Below, one piece after another: positions 20,435 through 29,194 of a stretch of 64,000 nucleotides of DNA. A program made the translations under genes and the position numbers. The stretch spans positions 310,001-374,000 of the forward strand of contig NZ_CP016773.1 in NCBI RefSeq assembly GCF_002288065.1, written 5' to 3'. A model generated the notes under the pieces. It ran no database searches. It saw nothing but the letters and a program-made list of their open reading frames with translations, and had not been told where the DNA came from. The DNA comes from Candidatus Planktophila sulfonica (lineage in GTDB: Bacteria > Actinomycetota > Actinomycetes > Nanopelagicales > Nanopelagicaceae). Position 1 is the stretch's first letter; each line of letters starts with the position of its first letter.

Positions 20435-22102
20435 ATGAAGTTGCGATTGGCGCTAGCTCAAATCAACCCCACGGTCGGAGACCTTGCGGGTAATGCTGCG
20501 CTGATTAAGCAATCGGTAGATCAGGCAGTTGGAGCGGGTGCGCATATCGCGATCTTCCCCGAGATGGTTCTGACTGGATATCCCGTTGAAGATTTGGCGC
20601 TCCGTCCTTCGTTTCAGATAGCGAGTAAGACAGCTCTTTCCGCGCTCGCTTCTCAATTAGATAAGAGCATCGTCTCCATCGTTGGTTACTTAGACCAGGT
20701 CGATGGCAAGCCCCAGAACATGGTCGCTGTTATTGCAGGCGGAGAAGTAAAGGCGCGTTATGCCAAGTGCCACCTACCTAACTACGGCGTATTCGATGAA
20801 TTCCGAAATTTCGTAGCAGGGGATTCAACTCTGGTTGTTCGCATCCATGGCGTTGACGTTGGAATCGCAATCTGTGAAGACCTCTGGATTGATGGTGGAA
20901 TCACGGCAAAGCTTGCAGCCCGCACTCCAGGACTTGTCATTGTTCCTAATGGTTCACCGTATGAACGCGCTAAAGATGACGTTCGTTTAAGCCTTGTTAC
21001 CAAACGCGCTCGCGAGGCTAAGGCTCCACTTGCCTACGTCAATATGACTGGTGGCCAAGATGATTTGGTTTTTGATGGCGACAGCATTGTTGTAAATGCA
21101 GAAGGTGCGGTCATTGCACGAGCACCTCAATTTGAAGATGGCGTCATGATTGTTGATGTCGAAGCTGCAACTGGCACATCAAAGCCCGATGTCATCATCT
21201 CTGAGGATGCAGTCGAAATCGCAAAGCTTTCGATTCCTGGGATTGCGCATCGATTGGGCGATGAAGAAGAGATGTGGAACGCCATCGTTGTGGGCCTTCG
21301 CGATTACGTGACAAAGAATGGTTTCAAGTCCGTTCTCGTTGGGCTTTCTGGCGGAATCGATTCCGCACTCGTTGCAGCTCTTGCCGTTGATGCACTTGGT
21401 CCAGACCGCGTCTTTGGTGTGGGCATGCCAAGTAAGTATTCATCTGATCATTCGATTGCCGATGCCGAAGCGATGGCTGCACATACCGGCCTAGCTTTTC
21501 GCATCGTTGAGATTCAGAAGATGGTCGATACCTTCCGTGACCAGGTAGAACTCACCGGTCTTGCCGAAGAGAATTTGCAGGCACGTGTTCGCGGAACAAC
21601 GCTGATGGGTCTTTCTAATCAAGAGGGTCACTTGGTTTTGGCCACAGGAAATAAATCAGAGCTTGCCTGCGGATATTCAACTTTGTATGGCGATGCCGTC
21701 GGTGGCTATGCGCCGATTAAAGATATTTATAAGACCGATGTCTGGGCACTTTCTCGTTGGCGCAATCAGGTGGCAAAAGAAGCTGGTGAAGTCCCACCGA
21801 TTCCAGAGAACTCAATTACCAAAGAGCCATCTGCCGAACTGCGTCCTGATCAAAAAGATTCTGATTCCCTTCCTGAATATGAAATTCTCGATCAGGTCCT
21901 TAAGGCATATGTCGATGATGACCTAGGGCGCGATGCCTTGATTGCGGCCGGCTTTGATAAAGAGTTGGTGATGCGAGTAATCGCGATGGTCGATAAGGCT
22001 GAATACAAGCGCCGCCAATATCCGCCTGGCACCAAGGTTTCTAAGCGTGCTTTCGGTAAGGATCGACGTCTGCCAATGACCAGTAAGTGGCGAGAACTCT
22101 AA
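20435..22102 (+). CDS. nadE: Glutamine-dependent NAD+ synthetase
   Basis: Converts nicotinate adenine dinucleotide to NAD+ using ATP and ammonia from glutamine. The N-terminal nitrilase-type glutaminase domain shows the catalytic triad Glu43 (FPEMVLTGYP), Lys111 (KCHLPNYGVFDE) and Cys147 (ICEDLW). The C-terminal synthetase domain has the PP-loop GLSGGIDSA at 304-312 and the later GNKSELACGYSTLYGD. The 555-residue length is normal for the bacterial two-domain form. The -10-like TACTCT lies six bases before ATG 20435. It is followed after 61 bp by glutamine synthetase, which makes the glutamine it consumes. Confidence 0.95.
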   Translation: MKLRLALAQINPTVGDLAGNAALIKQSVDQAVGAGAHIAIFPEMVLTGYPVEDLALRPSFQIASKTALSALASQLDKSIVSIVGYLDQVDGKPQNMVAVIAGGEVKARYAKCHLPNYGVFDEFRNFVAGDSTLVVRIHGVDVGIAICEDLWIDGGITAKLAARTPGLVIVPNGSPYERAKDDVRLSLVTKRAREAKAPLAYVNMTGGQDDLVFDGDSIVVNAEGAVIARAPQFEDGVMIVDVEAATGTSKPDVIISEDAVEIAKLSIPGIAHRLGDEEEMWNAIVVGLRDYVTKNGFKSVLVGLSGGIDSALVAALAVDALGPDRVFGVGMPSKYSSDHSIADAEAMAAHTGLAFRIVEIQKMVDTFRDQVELTGLAEENLQARVRGTTLMGLSNQEGHLVLATGNKSELACGYSTLYGDAVGGYAPIKDIYKTDVWALSRWRNQVAKEAGEVPPIPENSITKEPSAELRPDQKDSDSLPEYEILDQVLKAYVDDDLGRDALIAAGFDKELVMRVIAMVDKAEYKRRQYPPGTKVSKRAFGKDRRLPMTSKWREL

Positions 22103-22106
22103 TTTT

Positions 22107-22122
22107 GTAACACTGCCGTAAC
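22107..22122 (+). promoter_or_regulatory. Candidate GlnR-binding site upstream of glutamine synthetase
   Basis: GTAAC-N6-GTAAC matches the actinobacterial GlnR half-site pattern GTNAC-N6-GNAAC at every fixed position. It lies in the 61-bp gap between nadE and the glutamine synthetase gene, 42 bp before my chosen start (ATG 22164). GlnR is the global nitrogen regulator of many Actinobacteria; whether this genome encodes it cannot be seen here. Confidence 0.5.
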
Positions 22123-22163
22123 TTCTCTTTGGCACGATGGGGCACATGTCCCCAAGTGAAAAT

Positions 22164-23456
22164 ATGAGCAAGCAGCAAGAGTTTGTCCTTCGCACAATCG
22201 AAGAGCGCGATATCCGTTTTATCCGTCTGTGGTTTACAGACATTCTTGGAACTCTTAAATCTGTAGCGATTGCACCTGCTGAATTAGATAGCGCATTTGA
22301 AGAAGGAATCGGTTTCGACGGTTCGGCAATTCAAGGTTTCGCCCGCGAATTTGAATCCGATATGTTGGCAAAGCCAGACCCTGCAACATTTACGATCTTG
22401 CCGTGGCGCGCTGAAGCACAAGGTGCTGCACGTATGTTCTGCGATATCACTTTGCCGAGCGGTGAAGCATCTCCTGCCGACCCACGCAATGTTCTTCGTC
22501 GCACCTTAGATAAGGCCGCAAAGATGGGGTACACCTGTTACACCCACCCGGAAATTGAATTCTTCCTCTTTAAATCACAGCCAGAAAAAGGCGTTGCACC
22601 AGTTCCTGTAGATCAAGGTGGCTACTTCGATCACACACCTGCCGTTGTGGGCCATGACTTCCGTCGCCAAGCAATCACGTTGCTAGAAGCGATGGGAGTC
22701 TCAGTTGAATTTAGCCACCATGAAGGCGCTCCTGGTCAGCAGGAAATTGATCTTCGTTATGCAGATGCCTTGAGCACTGCCGATAACATCATGACTTTCC
22801 GCCATGTCATTAAGGAGGTTGCACTCAACCAAGGTTTCTTTGCATCCTTCATGCCAAAGCCATTTACCGAACATCCTGGCTCTGGAATGCACACACACGT
22901 CTCACTCTTTGATGGTGAGAAGAATGCTTTCTATGACGATAAGGCAGAGCTCAATCTTTCAACTGTCGGTCGTCAATTTATTGCCGGCATCTTGAAGCAT
23001 GCTGCTGAAATCACTGCCGTCACCAACCAGTGGGTCAACTCTTATAAGCGTCTACAAGGCGGGGGAGAAGCACCTTCGATTATTAACTGGGGCCATAACG
23101 ATCGCGGCGCACTTGTACGTATCCCTATGTATAAGCCAAATAAAGAGAACTCAACTCGTATCGAATTCCGCTCACCAGATTCTGCATGTAATCCTTACCT
23201 TGCCTATGCAGTGATGATTGCAGCTGGCCTTAAGGGAATTGAGAAGAAGTATGTTCTCGAACCATCAACGGATAACCAACTTCTTCCGTCAAACCTGGAA
23301 GAAGCGATCTTGGTGATGGAGAAGAGCGAGCTTGTCCGCGAGACTCTAGGCGAGCACGTCTTCGACTACTTCCTTCGCAATAAGCGTGCAGAGTGGCAGG
23401 ACTATCGCCGCCAGGTCAGCGCCTACGAATTAGATCGCTATTTACCTGTCCTGTAA
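22164..23456 (+). CDS. glnA: Glutamine synthetase, type I (GlnA2-like), without adenylylation loop
   Basis: Makes glutamine from glutamate, ammonia and ATP. Family motifs are present: latch-loop GIGFDGSAIQGFA, metal-binding HPEIEFFLF, FSHHEGAPGQQEIDLR, GSGMHTHVSLFD and FRSPDSACNPYLAYA. The N-terminus MSKQQEFVLRTIEERDIRF resembles, from memory, the start of mycobacterial GlnA2, so I prefer ATG 22164 (430 residues) over in-frame ATGs at 22137 and 22146. Where type I enzymes carry the NLYxLxxEE adenylylation loop, this one goes from LEPSTDN directly to QLLPSNLEEAI, about 16 residues shorter, so Tyr adenylylation looks impossible. A GlnR-like site lies upstream, and heliorhodopsin follows 36 bp downstream. 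Confidence 0.93.
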   Translation: MSKQQEFVLRTIEERDIRFIRLWFTDILGTLKSVAIAPAELDSAFEEGIGFDGSAIQGFAREFESDMLAKPDPATFTILPWRAEAQGAARMFCDITLPSGEASPADPRNVLRRTLDKAAKMGYTCYTHPEIEFFLFKSQPEKGVAPVPVDQGGYFDHTPAVVGHDFRRQAITLLEAMGVSVEFSHHEGAPGQQEIDLRYADALSTADNIMTFRHVIKEVALNQGFFASFMPKPFTEHPGSGMHTHVSLFDGEKNAFYDDKAELNLSTVGRQFIAGILKHAAEITAVTNQWVNSYKRLQGGGEAPSIINWGHNDRGALVRIPMYKPNKENSTRIEFRSPDSACNPYLAYAVMIAAGLKGIEKKYVLEPSTDNQLLPSNLEEAILVMEKSELVRETLGEHVFDYFLRNKRAEWQDYRRQVSAYELDRYLPVL

Positions 23457-23480
23457 CAGGTAATCGTGAGGAGTTCTTTG

Positions 23481-23486
23481 TAGCCT
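23481..23486 (+). promoter_or_regulatory. Probable -10 element of heliorhodopsin (leaderless)
   Basis: TAGCCT ends six bases before ATG 23493, the spacing expected when transcription begins at the start codon. It lies inside the glutamine synthetase-heliorhodopsin gap, so heliorhodopsin may be transcribed alone as well as by read-through. A GAGGAG at 23468-23473 is too far from the ATG to be a normal ribosome binding site. No good -35 was found. Confidence 0.5.
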
Positions 23487-23492
23487 TTACCT

Positions 23493-24257
23493 ATGGCTAA
23501 AGAAATCAACGCAGGATCTATTCGTCGCTACAACCTTATTGCTGGCTTCTTCCATCTCGTACAGATGATCGCAGTGCTTGCCCTTGCAAATGACTTCACC
23601 TTGCCGATTGTTGCGCGTTACATGGCAGGTCCTCCGGGAAGTGTCTTTGCTGAACCCGTTACTTTGCTCGAAGCGCCAATTGGACTAACCGTTGCGATAT
23701 TTCTTGGTCTCTCCGCTTTCTTCCACTTCCTTGTTGCAAGCCCACAATTCTTTGGTCGCTATAGCGCAGGCTTAGCCGCACAACGCAATTACTTCCGCTG
23801 GGTTGAGTACTCCTTGAGTTCATCAGTGATGATCGTTCTGATCGCTCTGATTACAGGCGTATCTGATGTTGTTGCTGTTATTGCTCTCTTTGGTGTTAAC
23901 GCTTCAATGATTTTATTTGGATGGCTTCAAGAGAAGTATGAGCAGCCAGGAAATGGTGGATGGCTTCCTTATATCTTCGGATGTATCGCAGGAGCTGTTC
24001 CATGGCTTGCGCTCTTGTTCTACGTTCTTGCAATTGGTGGTCCAGGAGATACCAAGGCGCCAGCATTCGTTTATGGAATCGTCTTCTCAATCTTCATTCT
24101 CTTCAACACTTTTGCCATCGTGCAGTATCTGCAATATAAAAAAGTGGGCAAGTGGTCGGATTACATTCGCGGTGAGAAGACCTATATAACGCTCTCACTC
24201 GTTGCTAAATCGGCCCTTGCTTGGCAGATCTTCTCTGGCACCTTGATTCCTCAGTAG
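23493..24257 (+). CDS. Heliorhodopsin
   Basis: A seven-helix retinal protein of 254 residues, inserted with the N-terminus inside (opposite to type 1 rhodopsins). The retinal-binding Lys is K239 in SLVAKSALAWQ of helix 7, with Ser235 before it. The Schiff-base counterion is Glu105 in RWVEYSLSSSVM of helix 3. Conserved His21 and His78 match His23 and His80 of the type protein 48C12 with a constant offset of two. From memory the sequence is very close to 48C12, which came from a freshwater actinobacterium. Heliorhodopsins do not pump ions in known cases; sensory or enzyme-regulating roles are proposed. It directly follows glutamine synthetase, and binding of a heliorhodopsin to glutamine synthetase has been reported in an acI actinobacterium (recalled, unchecked). 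Confidence 0.97.
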   Translation: MAKEINAGSIRRYNLIAGFFHLVQMIAVLALANDFTLPIVARYMAGPPGSVFAEPVTLLEAPIGLTVAIFLGLSAFFHFLVASPQFFGRYSAGLAAQRNYFRWVEYSLSSSVMIVLIALITGVSDVVAVIALFGVNASMILFGWLQEKYEQPGNGGWLPYIFGCIAGAVPWLALLFYVLAIGGPGDTKAPAFVYGIVFSIFILFNTFAIVQYLQYKKVGKWSDYIRGEKTYITLSLVAKSALAWQIFSGTLIPQ

Positions 24258-24280
24258 AACTCGGGATATCCTTGGGCTCT

Positions 24281-24325
24281 ATGAAACTCCGCGGACTCCT
24301 CCTTATCCGCCGTAGCGAGGCCTAA
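24281..24325 (+). CDS. leuL: leuA leader peptide (14 residues)
   Basis: ATG 24281 opens a short frame reading MKLRGLLLIRRSEA before TAA. Four of fourteen codons are Leu, including three in a row (CTC CTC CTT), the hallmark of leucine-sensing attenuation. A -10-like TATCCT ends eight bases before its ATG. Leu-rich leaders of this general form precede leuA in other Actinobacteria (family knowledge). Ribosome stalling at the Leu run would decide which downstream RNA structure forms. Confidence 0.8.
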   Translation: MKLRGLLLIRRSEA

Positions 24326-24396
24326 CAACCGGTCTCCTCGCTGCGGAGTTTGGTGTTGCCGGTAAACACCGCAGGTAAACCAAACTAATGAGGAGC
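24284..24396 (+). promoter_or_regulatory. leuA attenuator / alternative RNA structures
   Basis: Several perfect pairings compete in this leader. AAACTCCGC (24284-24292, inside the leader peptide) pairs with GCGGAGTTT (24343-24351), and AGCGAGG (24314-24320) with CCTCGCT (24336-24342). The 3' side GTTTGGT (24348-24354) can instead pair with ACCAAAC (24379-24385), enclosing a small hairpin GGTGTT/AACACC (24352-24357, 24365-24370). The last structures lie just before the ribosome binding site GAGGAGC (24390-24396) of leuA. There is no terminator T-run, so control is more likely through translation initiation or Rho than an intrinsic terminator. Confidence 0.7.
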
Positions 24397-24403
24397 TAAG
24401 TAA

Positions 24404-26119
<1,716 letters not shown>

Positions 26120-26133
26120 CTATCGTACGCAGT

Positions 26134-26880
26134 ATGTCTGCGCCTCAAACAAAGCTCTATCGCGATGAGGCAATCATTCTGCGCACGCAGAAGTTAGGCG
26201 AAGCAGATCGCATCATTACTCTGCTCACCAAAGAGCATGGCCGTATTCGCGGCGTAGCAAAAGGCGTTCGTCGCACTATGTCGAAGTTCGGCGCACGCCT
26301 TGAACCCGGCAGCCATGTCGATATTCAGATGCATGCCGGAAAAACCTTCGACACCATTACTCAAGTAGAAGCAATTATGAATTACGGCGAAGCGCTCACT
26401 GAGGATTACCAGCGCTGGACAATTGCTCACGCAATTCTGGAAACAGCAGAACGTTTTACTCAACAAGAAGAAGAGCCAGCAGCGCAAGAGTTTCATCTTG
26501 TTGTCGGTGGCATGAAAGCACTCGCCGAAAACCGCTACGACTCATCTCTGATTCTTGATGCATTCTTGCTTCGCTCACTTTCCATTGGTGGATACGAACC
26601 ATCAATGACTGCATGTTCTCGCTGCGAAAAGCCAGGACCTCACCGTTACTTCTCATTGGTCGGCGGCGGATCTGTCTGCATGGATTGCCGCCCCTCTGCA
26701 TCAGCAACAGCTTCAAGTGAAGCCCTTGAATTAATGCAGGCCTTGCTTAAAGGTGATTGGGATACGGCAGAAAAAAGCGAACCAAGACATCGCCGAGAGG
26801 CTAGTGGTTTGGTAACTGCTTACCTACAATGGCACCTTGAACGCGGACTACGAAGTTTGCCGATGGTCGAGAGGGCTTAG
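26134..26880 (+). CDS. recO: DNA repair protein RecO
   Basis: Recombination mediator that helps load RecA onto SSB-coated DNA with RecR. The 248-residue protein begins with the OB-fold stretch LYRDEAIILRTQKLGEADRIIT, followed by GVAKGVRRTMSKFGARLEPGS. The helical C-terminal domain contains the four-cysteine zinc site CSRCEKPG and CMDC. A -10-like TATCGT stands seven bases before the ATG, so the gene has its own likely leaderless promoter despite the 14-bp gap after leuA. It is followed by uppS after ten bases, an order common in Actinobacteria. Confidence 0.94.
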   Translation: MSAPQTKLYRDEAIILRTQKLGEADRIITLLTKEHGRIRGVAKGVRRTMSKFGARLEPGSHVDIQMHAGKTFDTITQVEAIMNYGEALTEDYQRWTIAHAILETAERFTQQEEEPAAQEFHLVVGGMKALAENRYDSSLILDAFLLRSLSIGGYEPSMTACSRCEKPGPHRYFSLVGGGSVCMDCRPSASATASSEALELMQALLKGDWDTAEKSEPRHRREASGLVTAYLQWHLERGLRSLPMVERA

Positions 26881-26890
26881 TTAGACACTG

Positions 26891-27601
26891 ATGGCTAAGA
26901 AGATTGAGATTCCCCAACACATCGCAATCGTGATGGATGGAAATGGGCGATGGGCCAAAGACCGTGGCCTTCCACGCACAGCGGGACATCAGGCCGGCGA
27001 AAAGGTTCTCTTCGATATCGTTGAAGCCGCCATTGAATTCGGTGTGAAAGAGATCAGCGCATATGCATTCTCAACAGAGAACTGGAAGCGCAGCCCTGAA
27101 GAAGTGAAGTTCTTGATGGGCTACAGCCGCGAAATGCTGCGCACCCGTCGTGATCGCCTCAACGAGATGGGCGTAAAGATCAATTGGTTGGGTCGCCCAC
27201 AGCGCTTATGGAAATCAGTGATTTCAGAGCTTGAAGAAGCAGAAGAGCTCACCAAGAAGAATAAGAAGCTCACTCTCAATATGTGCGTTAACTATGGTGG
27301 GCGTGCAGAGATCGTTGATGCCGCTGCTGAATTAGCTCGCGATGTAAAGCGTGGAAAAGTGAAGGCTGATGCAATCACTGAGAAGACTTTAGAGAAGTAC
27401 CTTTACTCACCAAAGATGCGCGATGTCGATATGTTTTTGCGTTCATCAGGTGAACAGCGCACCAGTAACTTCTTGCCATGGCAATCGTCATATGCCGAGT
27501 TCGTCTTCATGGATGTTTTGTGGCCAGATATGACGCCAAAGCTTTTGTGGAAAGCGATCGAGATTTACTCAGAGCGTGAGCGGAGATTCGGAAGTGCGTA
27601 G
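26891..27601 (+). CDS. uppS: Isoprenyl (undecaprenyl) diphosphate synthase, cis-type
   Basis: Builds the long polyprenyl diphosphate that carries cell-wall precursors, by adding isopentenyl units in cis to an allylic primer. The catalytic Asp16 lies in [20 protein letters not shown] near the N-terminus; further signatures are [12 protein letters not shown] and [17 protein letters not shown]. The 236-residue length fits. It shares a transcription unit with recO. It converges on zur with a 40-bp gap in which I see no terminator. Confidence 0.95.
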   Translation: MAKKIEIPQHIAIVMDGNGRWAKDRGLPRTAGHQAGEKVLFDIVEAAIEFGVKEISAYAFSTENWKRSPEEVKFLMGYSREMLRTRRDRLNEMGVKINWLGRPQRLWKSVISELEEAEELTKKNKKLTLNMCVNYGGRAEIVDAAAELARDVKRGKVKADAITEKTLEKYLYSPKMRDVDMFLRSSGEQRTSNFLPWQSSYAEFVFMDVLWPDMTPKLLWKAIEIYSERERRFGSA

Positions 27602-27641
27602 CTAATTCCGAATTGAAGAGATTGCGGTAGCGCTTAGAGAA

Positions 27642-28007
27642 TTAGCACTTGCTGCAGAGGCCAAAGATTTCTGCCGTGTGTCCTACTTCGCGAAAGCCGT
27701 GTTCTTCTGCCATTACTTTCGCCCATTTTTCAATCGCGCCACCTTCGATTTCCACGGTAACACCGCATGATTTGCAGACTAAGTGATGATGGTGGGCTTC
27801 TCCGCAGAGGCGATAGATAGCTTCACCATCTTCGCGGCGTAATACATCGACAATCTTGTCATTGACCAAACTTTGCAATGATCGATAAACAGTGGTCAGA
27901 CCAATGCTTTCACCTTCTCGCTGCATGAGTCTGTACACCTCTTGTGCGCTAGCAAATCCGCCGGCGCGCTCGAGAGTACTTAAGACTCGAGGGTTGGAAC
28001 GAGACAT
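27642..28007 (-). CDS. zur: Zinc uptake regulator, Fur family
   Basis: A 121-residue Fur-family repressor. The winged helix has the recognition helix LTTVYRSLQSL (about 37-47). Metal-binding residues are visible as HHHH at 72-75, the CxxC pair Cys78/Cys81 and the C-terminal pair Cys118/Cys121. I start at ATG 28007, two bases after the transporter stop, not at an ATG 13 codons earlier that would run into the transporter gene. Co-transcription with a ZIP zinc transporter and a perfect Zur-type palindrome upstream support a zinc-specific (Zur/FurB) role over iron. Confidence 0.9.
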   Translation of the reverse strand: MSRSNPRVLSTLERAGGFASAQEVYRLMQREGESIGLTTVYRSLQSLVNDKIVDVLRREDGEAIYRLCGEAHHHHLVCKSCGVTVEIEGGAIEKWAKVMAEEHGFREVGHTAEIFGLCSKC

Positions 28008-28009
28008 TC

Positions 28010-28759
28010 TTATTCCATGCCGTGAAGGAATCCGACAAGAGCCCACATCACGAGCACGCCGATAATCGTTGCCATGATTGTGTATCGAGACTTATGTCGT
28101 GAATGTGCTTCGGGCAGAATGTGTGATGTTGCTAGGTAGATAACAATTCCGGCAAAGAGAGCTAGATAAAGCCCAACGAAGTTATCGTTAACGGCAAAGC
28201 TGGAACCGATTGCTGCACCACTGATACGTGCAACTGCATCGACTCCAAGCAGCCAGACGCCCTTCTTGCCCCAAGAACCACTCTTGATCAAGAATGAAAC
28301 GGTATTGAGTCCATCAGAGAATGCGTGAACGAGAAGTGCGATAAATACAGCAACACCAAGATTGTTACTGACAGAGAATGCAACACCGAGTGCAACGCCA
28401 TCAAGGAATACGTGGCCACCCATCGCTAATGCGCCAAATGCACCTGCAATATTGGATGAGTGATCGTGGTCGTGACCGTAATCAGATTCAGCTGGCTCGT
28501 GAGAACCGAAGATCTGTTCGTAGAAGTGAAGAAGTAAGAACCCGGCAACGAGCGCGATTGATGCAGCAGGTGCGTGGAGAAATTCCTGAGTGTTAAGTTC
28601 GAAGATTTCAGGAAGAAGATCGAATGCAACAAGGCCAAGAAGTAGTCCGGCAGAGAGCCCAAGGACAAGATGAAGGCGATCCTTTGACTTAATTGCTAAG
28701 TAGCCGCCTGTGGTTGTTGCGATTGCAGTCGATGCCGCCAAGATGATTGCGATGTTCAT
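28010..28759 (-). CDS. ZIP-family zinc transporter
   Basis: A 249-residue membrane protein with about eight helices and a His-rich cytoplasmic loop (GHDHDHSS) between helices 3 and 4. Helices 4 and 5 carry the transport residues in GGHVFLDGVALGVAFSV and LLVHAFSDGLNTVSFL, the H-D/H-S-D forms used by ZIP permeases. It probably imports Zn2+ (or Fe/Mn). It is the first gene of an operon with zur, two bases apart. A 21-base palindrome lies 17 bp upstream of its ATG, so it should be repressed when zinc is plentiful. Confidence 0.9.
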   Translation of the reverse strand: MNIAIILAASTAIATTTGGYLAIKSKDRLHLVLGLSAGLLLGLVAFDLLPEIFELNTQEFLHAPAASIALVAGFLLLHFYEQIFGSHEPAESDYGHDHDHSSNIAGAFGALAMGGHVFLDGVALGVAFSVSNNLGVAVFIALLVHAFSDGLNTVSFLIKSGSWGKKGVWLLGVDAVARISGAAIGSSFAVNDNFVGLYLALFAGIVIYLATSHILPEAHSRHKSRYTIMATIIGVLVMWALVGFLHGME

Positions 28760-28775
28760 AGCCAGAAGGTATCAC

Positions 28776-28796
28776 AAATGAAAATGATTTTCATTT
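28776..28796. promoter_or_regulatory. Zur/Fur box
   Basis: A perfect palindrome: AAATGAAAAT, a central G, then ATTTTCATTT. It contains the TGAAAATGATTTTCA core typical of actinobacterial Zur operators. It lies 17 bp upstream of the ZIP transporter ATG on the reverse strand and 29 bp upstream of the small gene at 28825 on the forward strand, so it may act on both. Confidence 0.85.
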
Positions 28797-28824
28797 CCGT
28801 TGCCCAGCACCCTAGGCTCACCTC

Positions 28825-29094
28825 ATGATTGCGATCGCACGATTCCAGGTTCCCATGAGCGAATCAGCCTCATTCCGCGCAGAGATTGAACTGGCCCGCG
28901 ATGTTTTGGCCCAGGCGGCCGGATATCTCTCAGGAACTGTTGGCCAGAATCTCGATGAGCCAACGCTCTGGGTTTTAAGCACTGAATGGGAGAACGTGGG
29001 CTCATATCGCAGAGCTTTAAGTTCTACTCGCGCAAAGTTAGAAGCGATTCCTGTACTTGCTCGCGCGATCGATGAACCCGGAGCCTACGAGTAA
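28825..29094 (+). CDS. Antibiotic-biosynthesis-monooxygenase-like (ABM fold) small protein
   Basis: An 89-residue protein that looks like a dimeric alpha-beta barrel of the ABM superfamily: an opening strand MIAIARFQVP, a helix SFRAEIELARDVLAQAAGY, then WVLSTEWENVGSYRRALSS, the W-x-x-x-x-S-x-R pattern typical of the fold. Members include heme-degrading and quinone monooxygenases, but no diagnostic residues for either are apparent. A -10-like TAGGCT lies six bases before the ATG, immediately next to the Zur box, so zinc control is possible. The function is otherwise unknown. Confidence 0.7.
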   Translation: MIAIARFQVPMSESASFRAEIELARDVLAQAAGYLSGTVGQNLDEPTLWVLSTEWENVGSYRRALSSTRAKLEAIPVLARAIDEPGAYE

Positions 29095-29160
29095 ACTAAG
29101 CACACGATTACAACGACCGTTGTTATTCGCCGACAGCCAGCCGGACTATCTCAATTTCAC

Positions 29161-29179
29161 CGGCTAAGTAAATTAGCCG
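29161..29179 (+). other. Short hairpin in the glyS 5' leader
   Basis: CGGCTAA and TTAGCCG form a perfect seven-base stem around GTAAA, ending four bases before the GAGGA ribosome binding site of glyS. It could influence initiation. I see no T-box specifier or antiterminator in the ~100-base leader. Confidence 0.4.
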
Positions 29180-29194
29180 AATGAGGATTGTGAA

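Noticed and set aside
22137-22163. Earlier ATGs (22137, 22146) as the glutamine synthetase start
   Set aside because: The extra residues (MGHMSPSEN) have no family counterpart, and the remembered GlnA2 N-terminus aligns from MSKQQEF; not fully excluded, since no ribosome binding site is clear for any of the three.
29095-29194. Possible T-box riboswitch before glyS
   Set aside because: There is only a short hairpin; no specifier loop, no antiterminator sequence and no terminator could be found in 100 bases.
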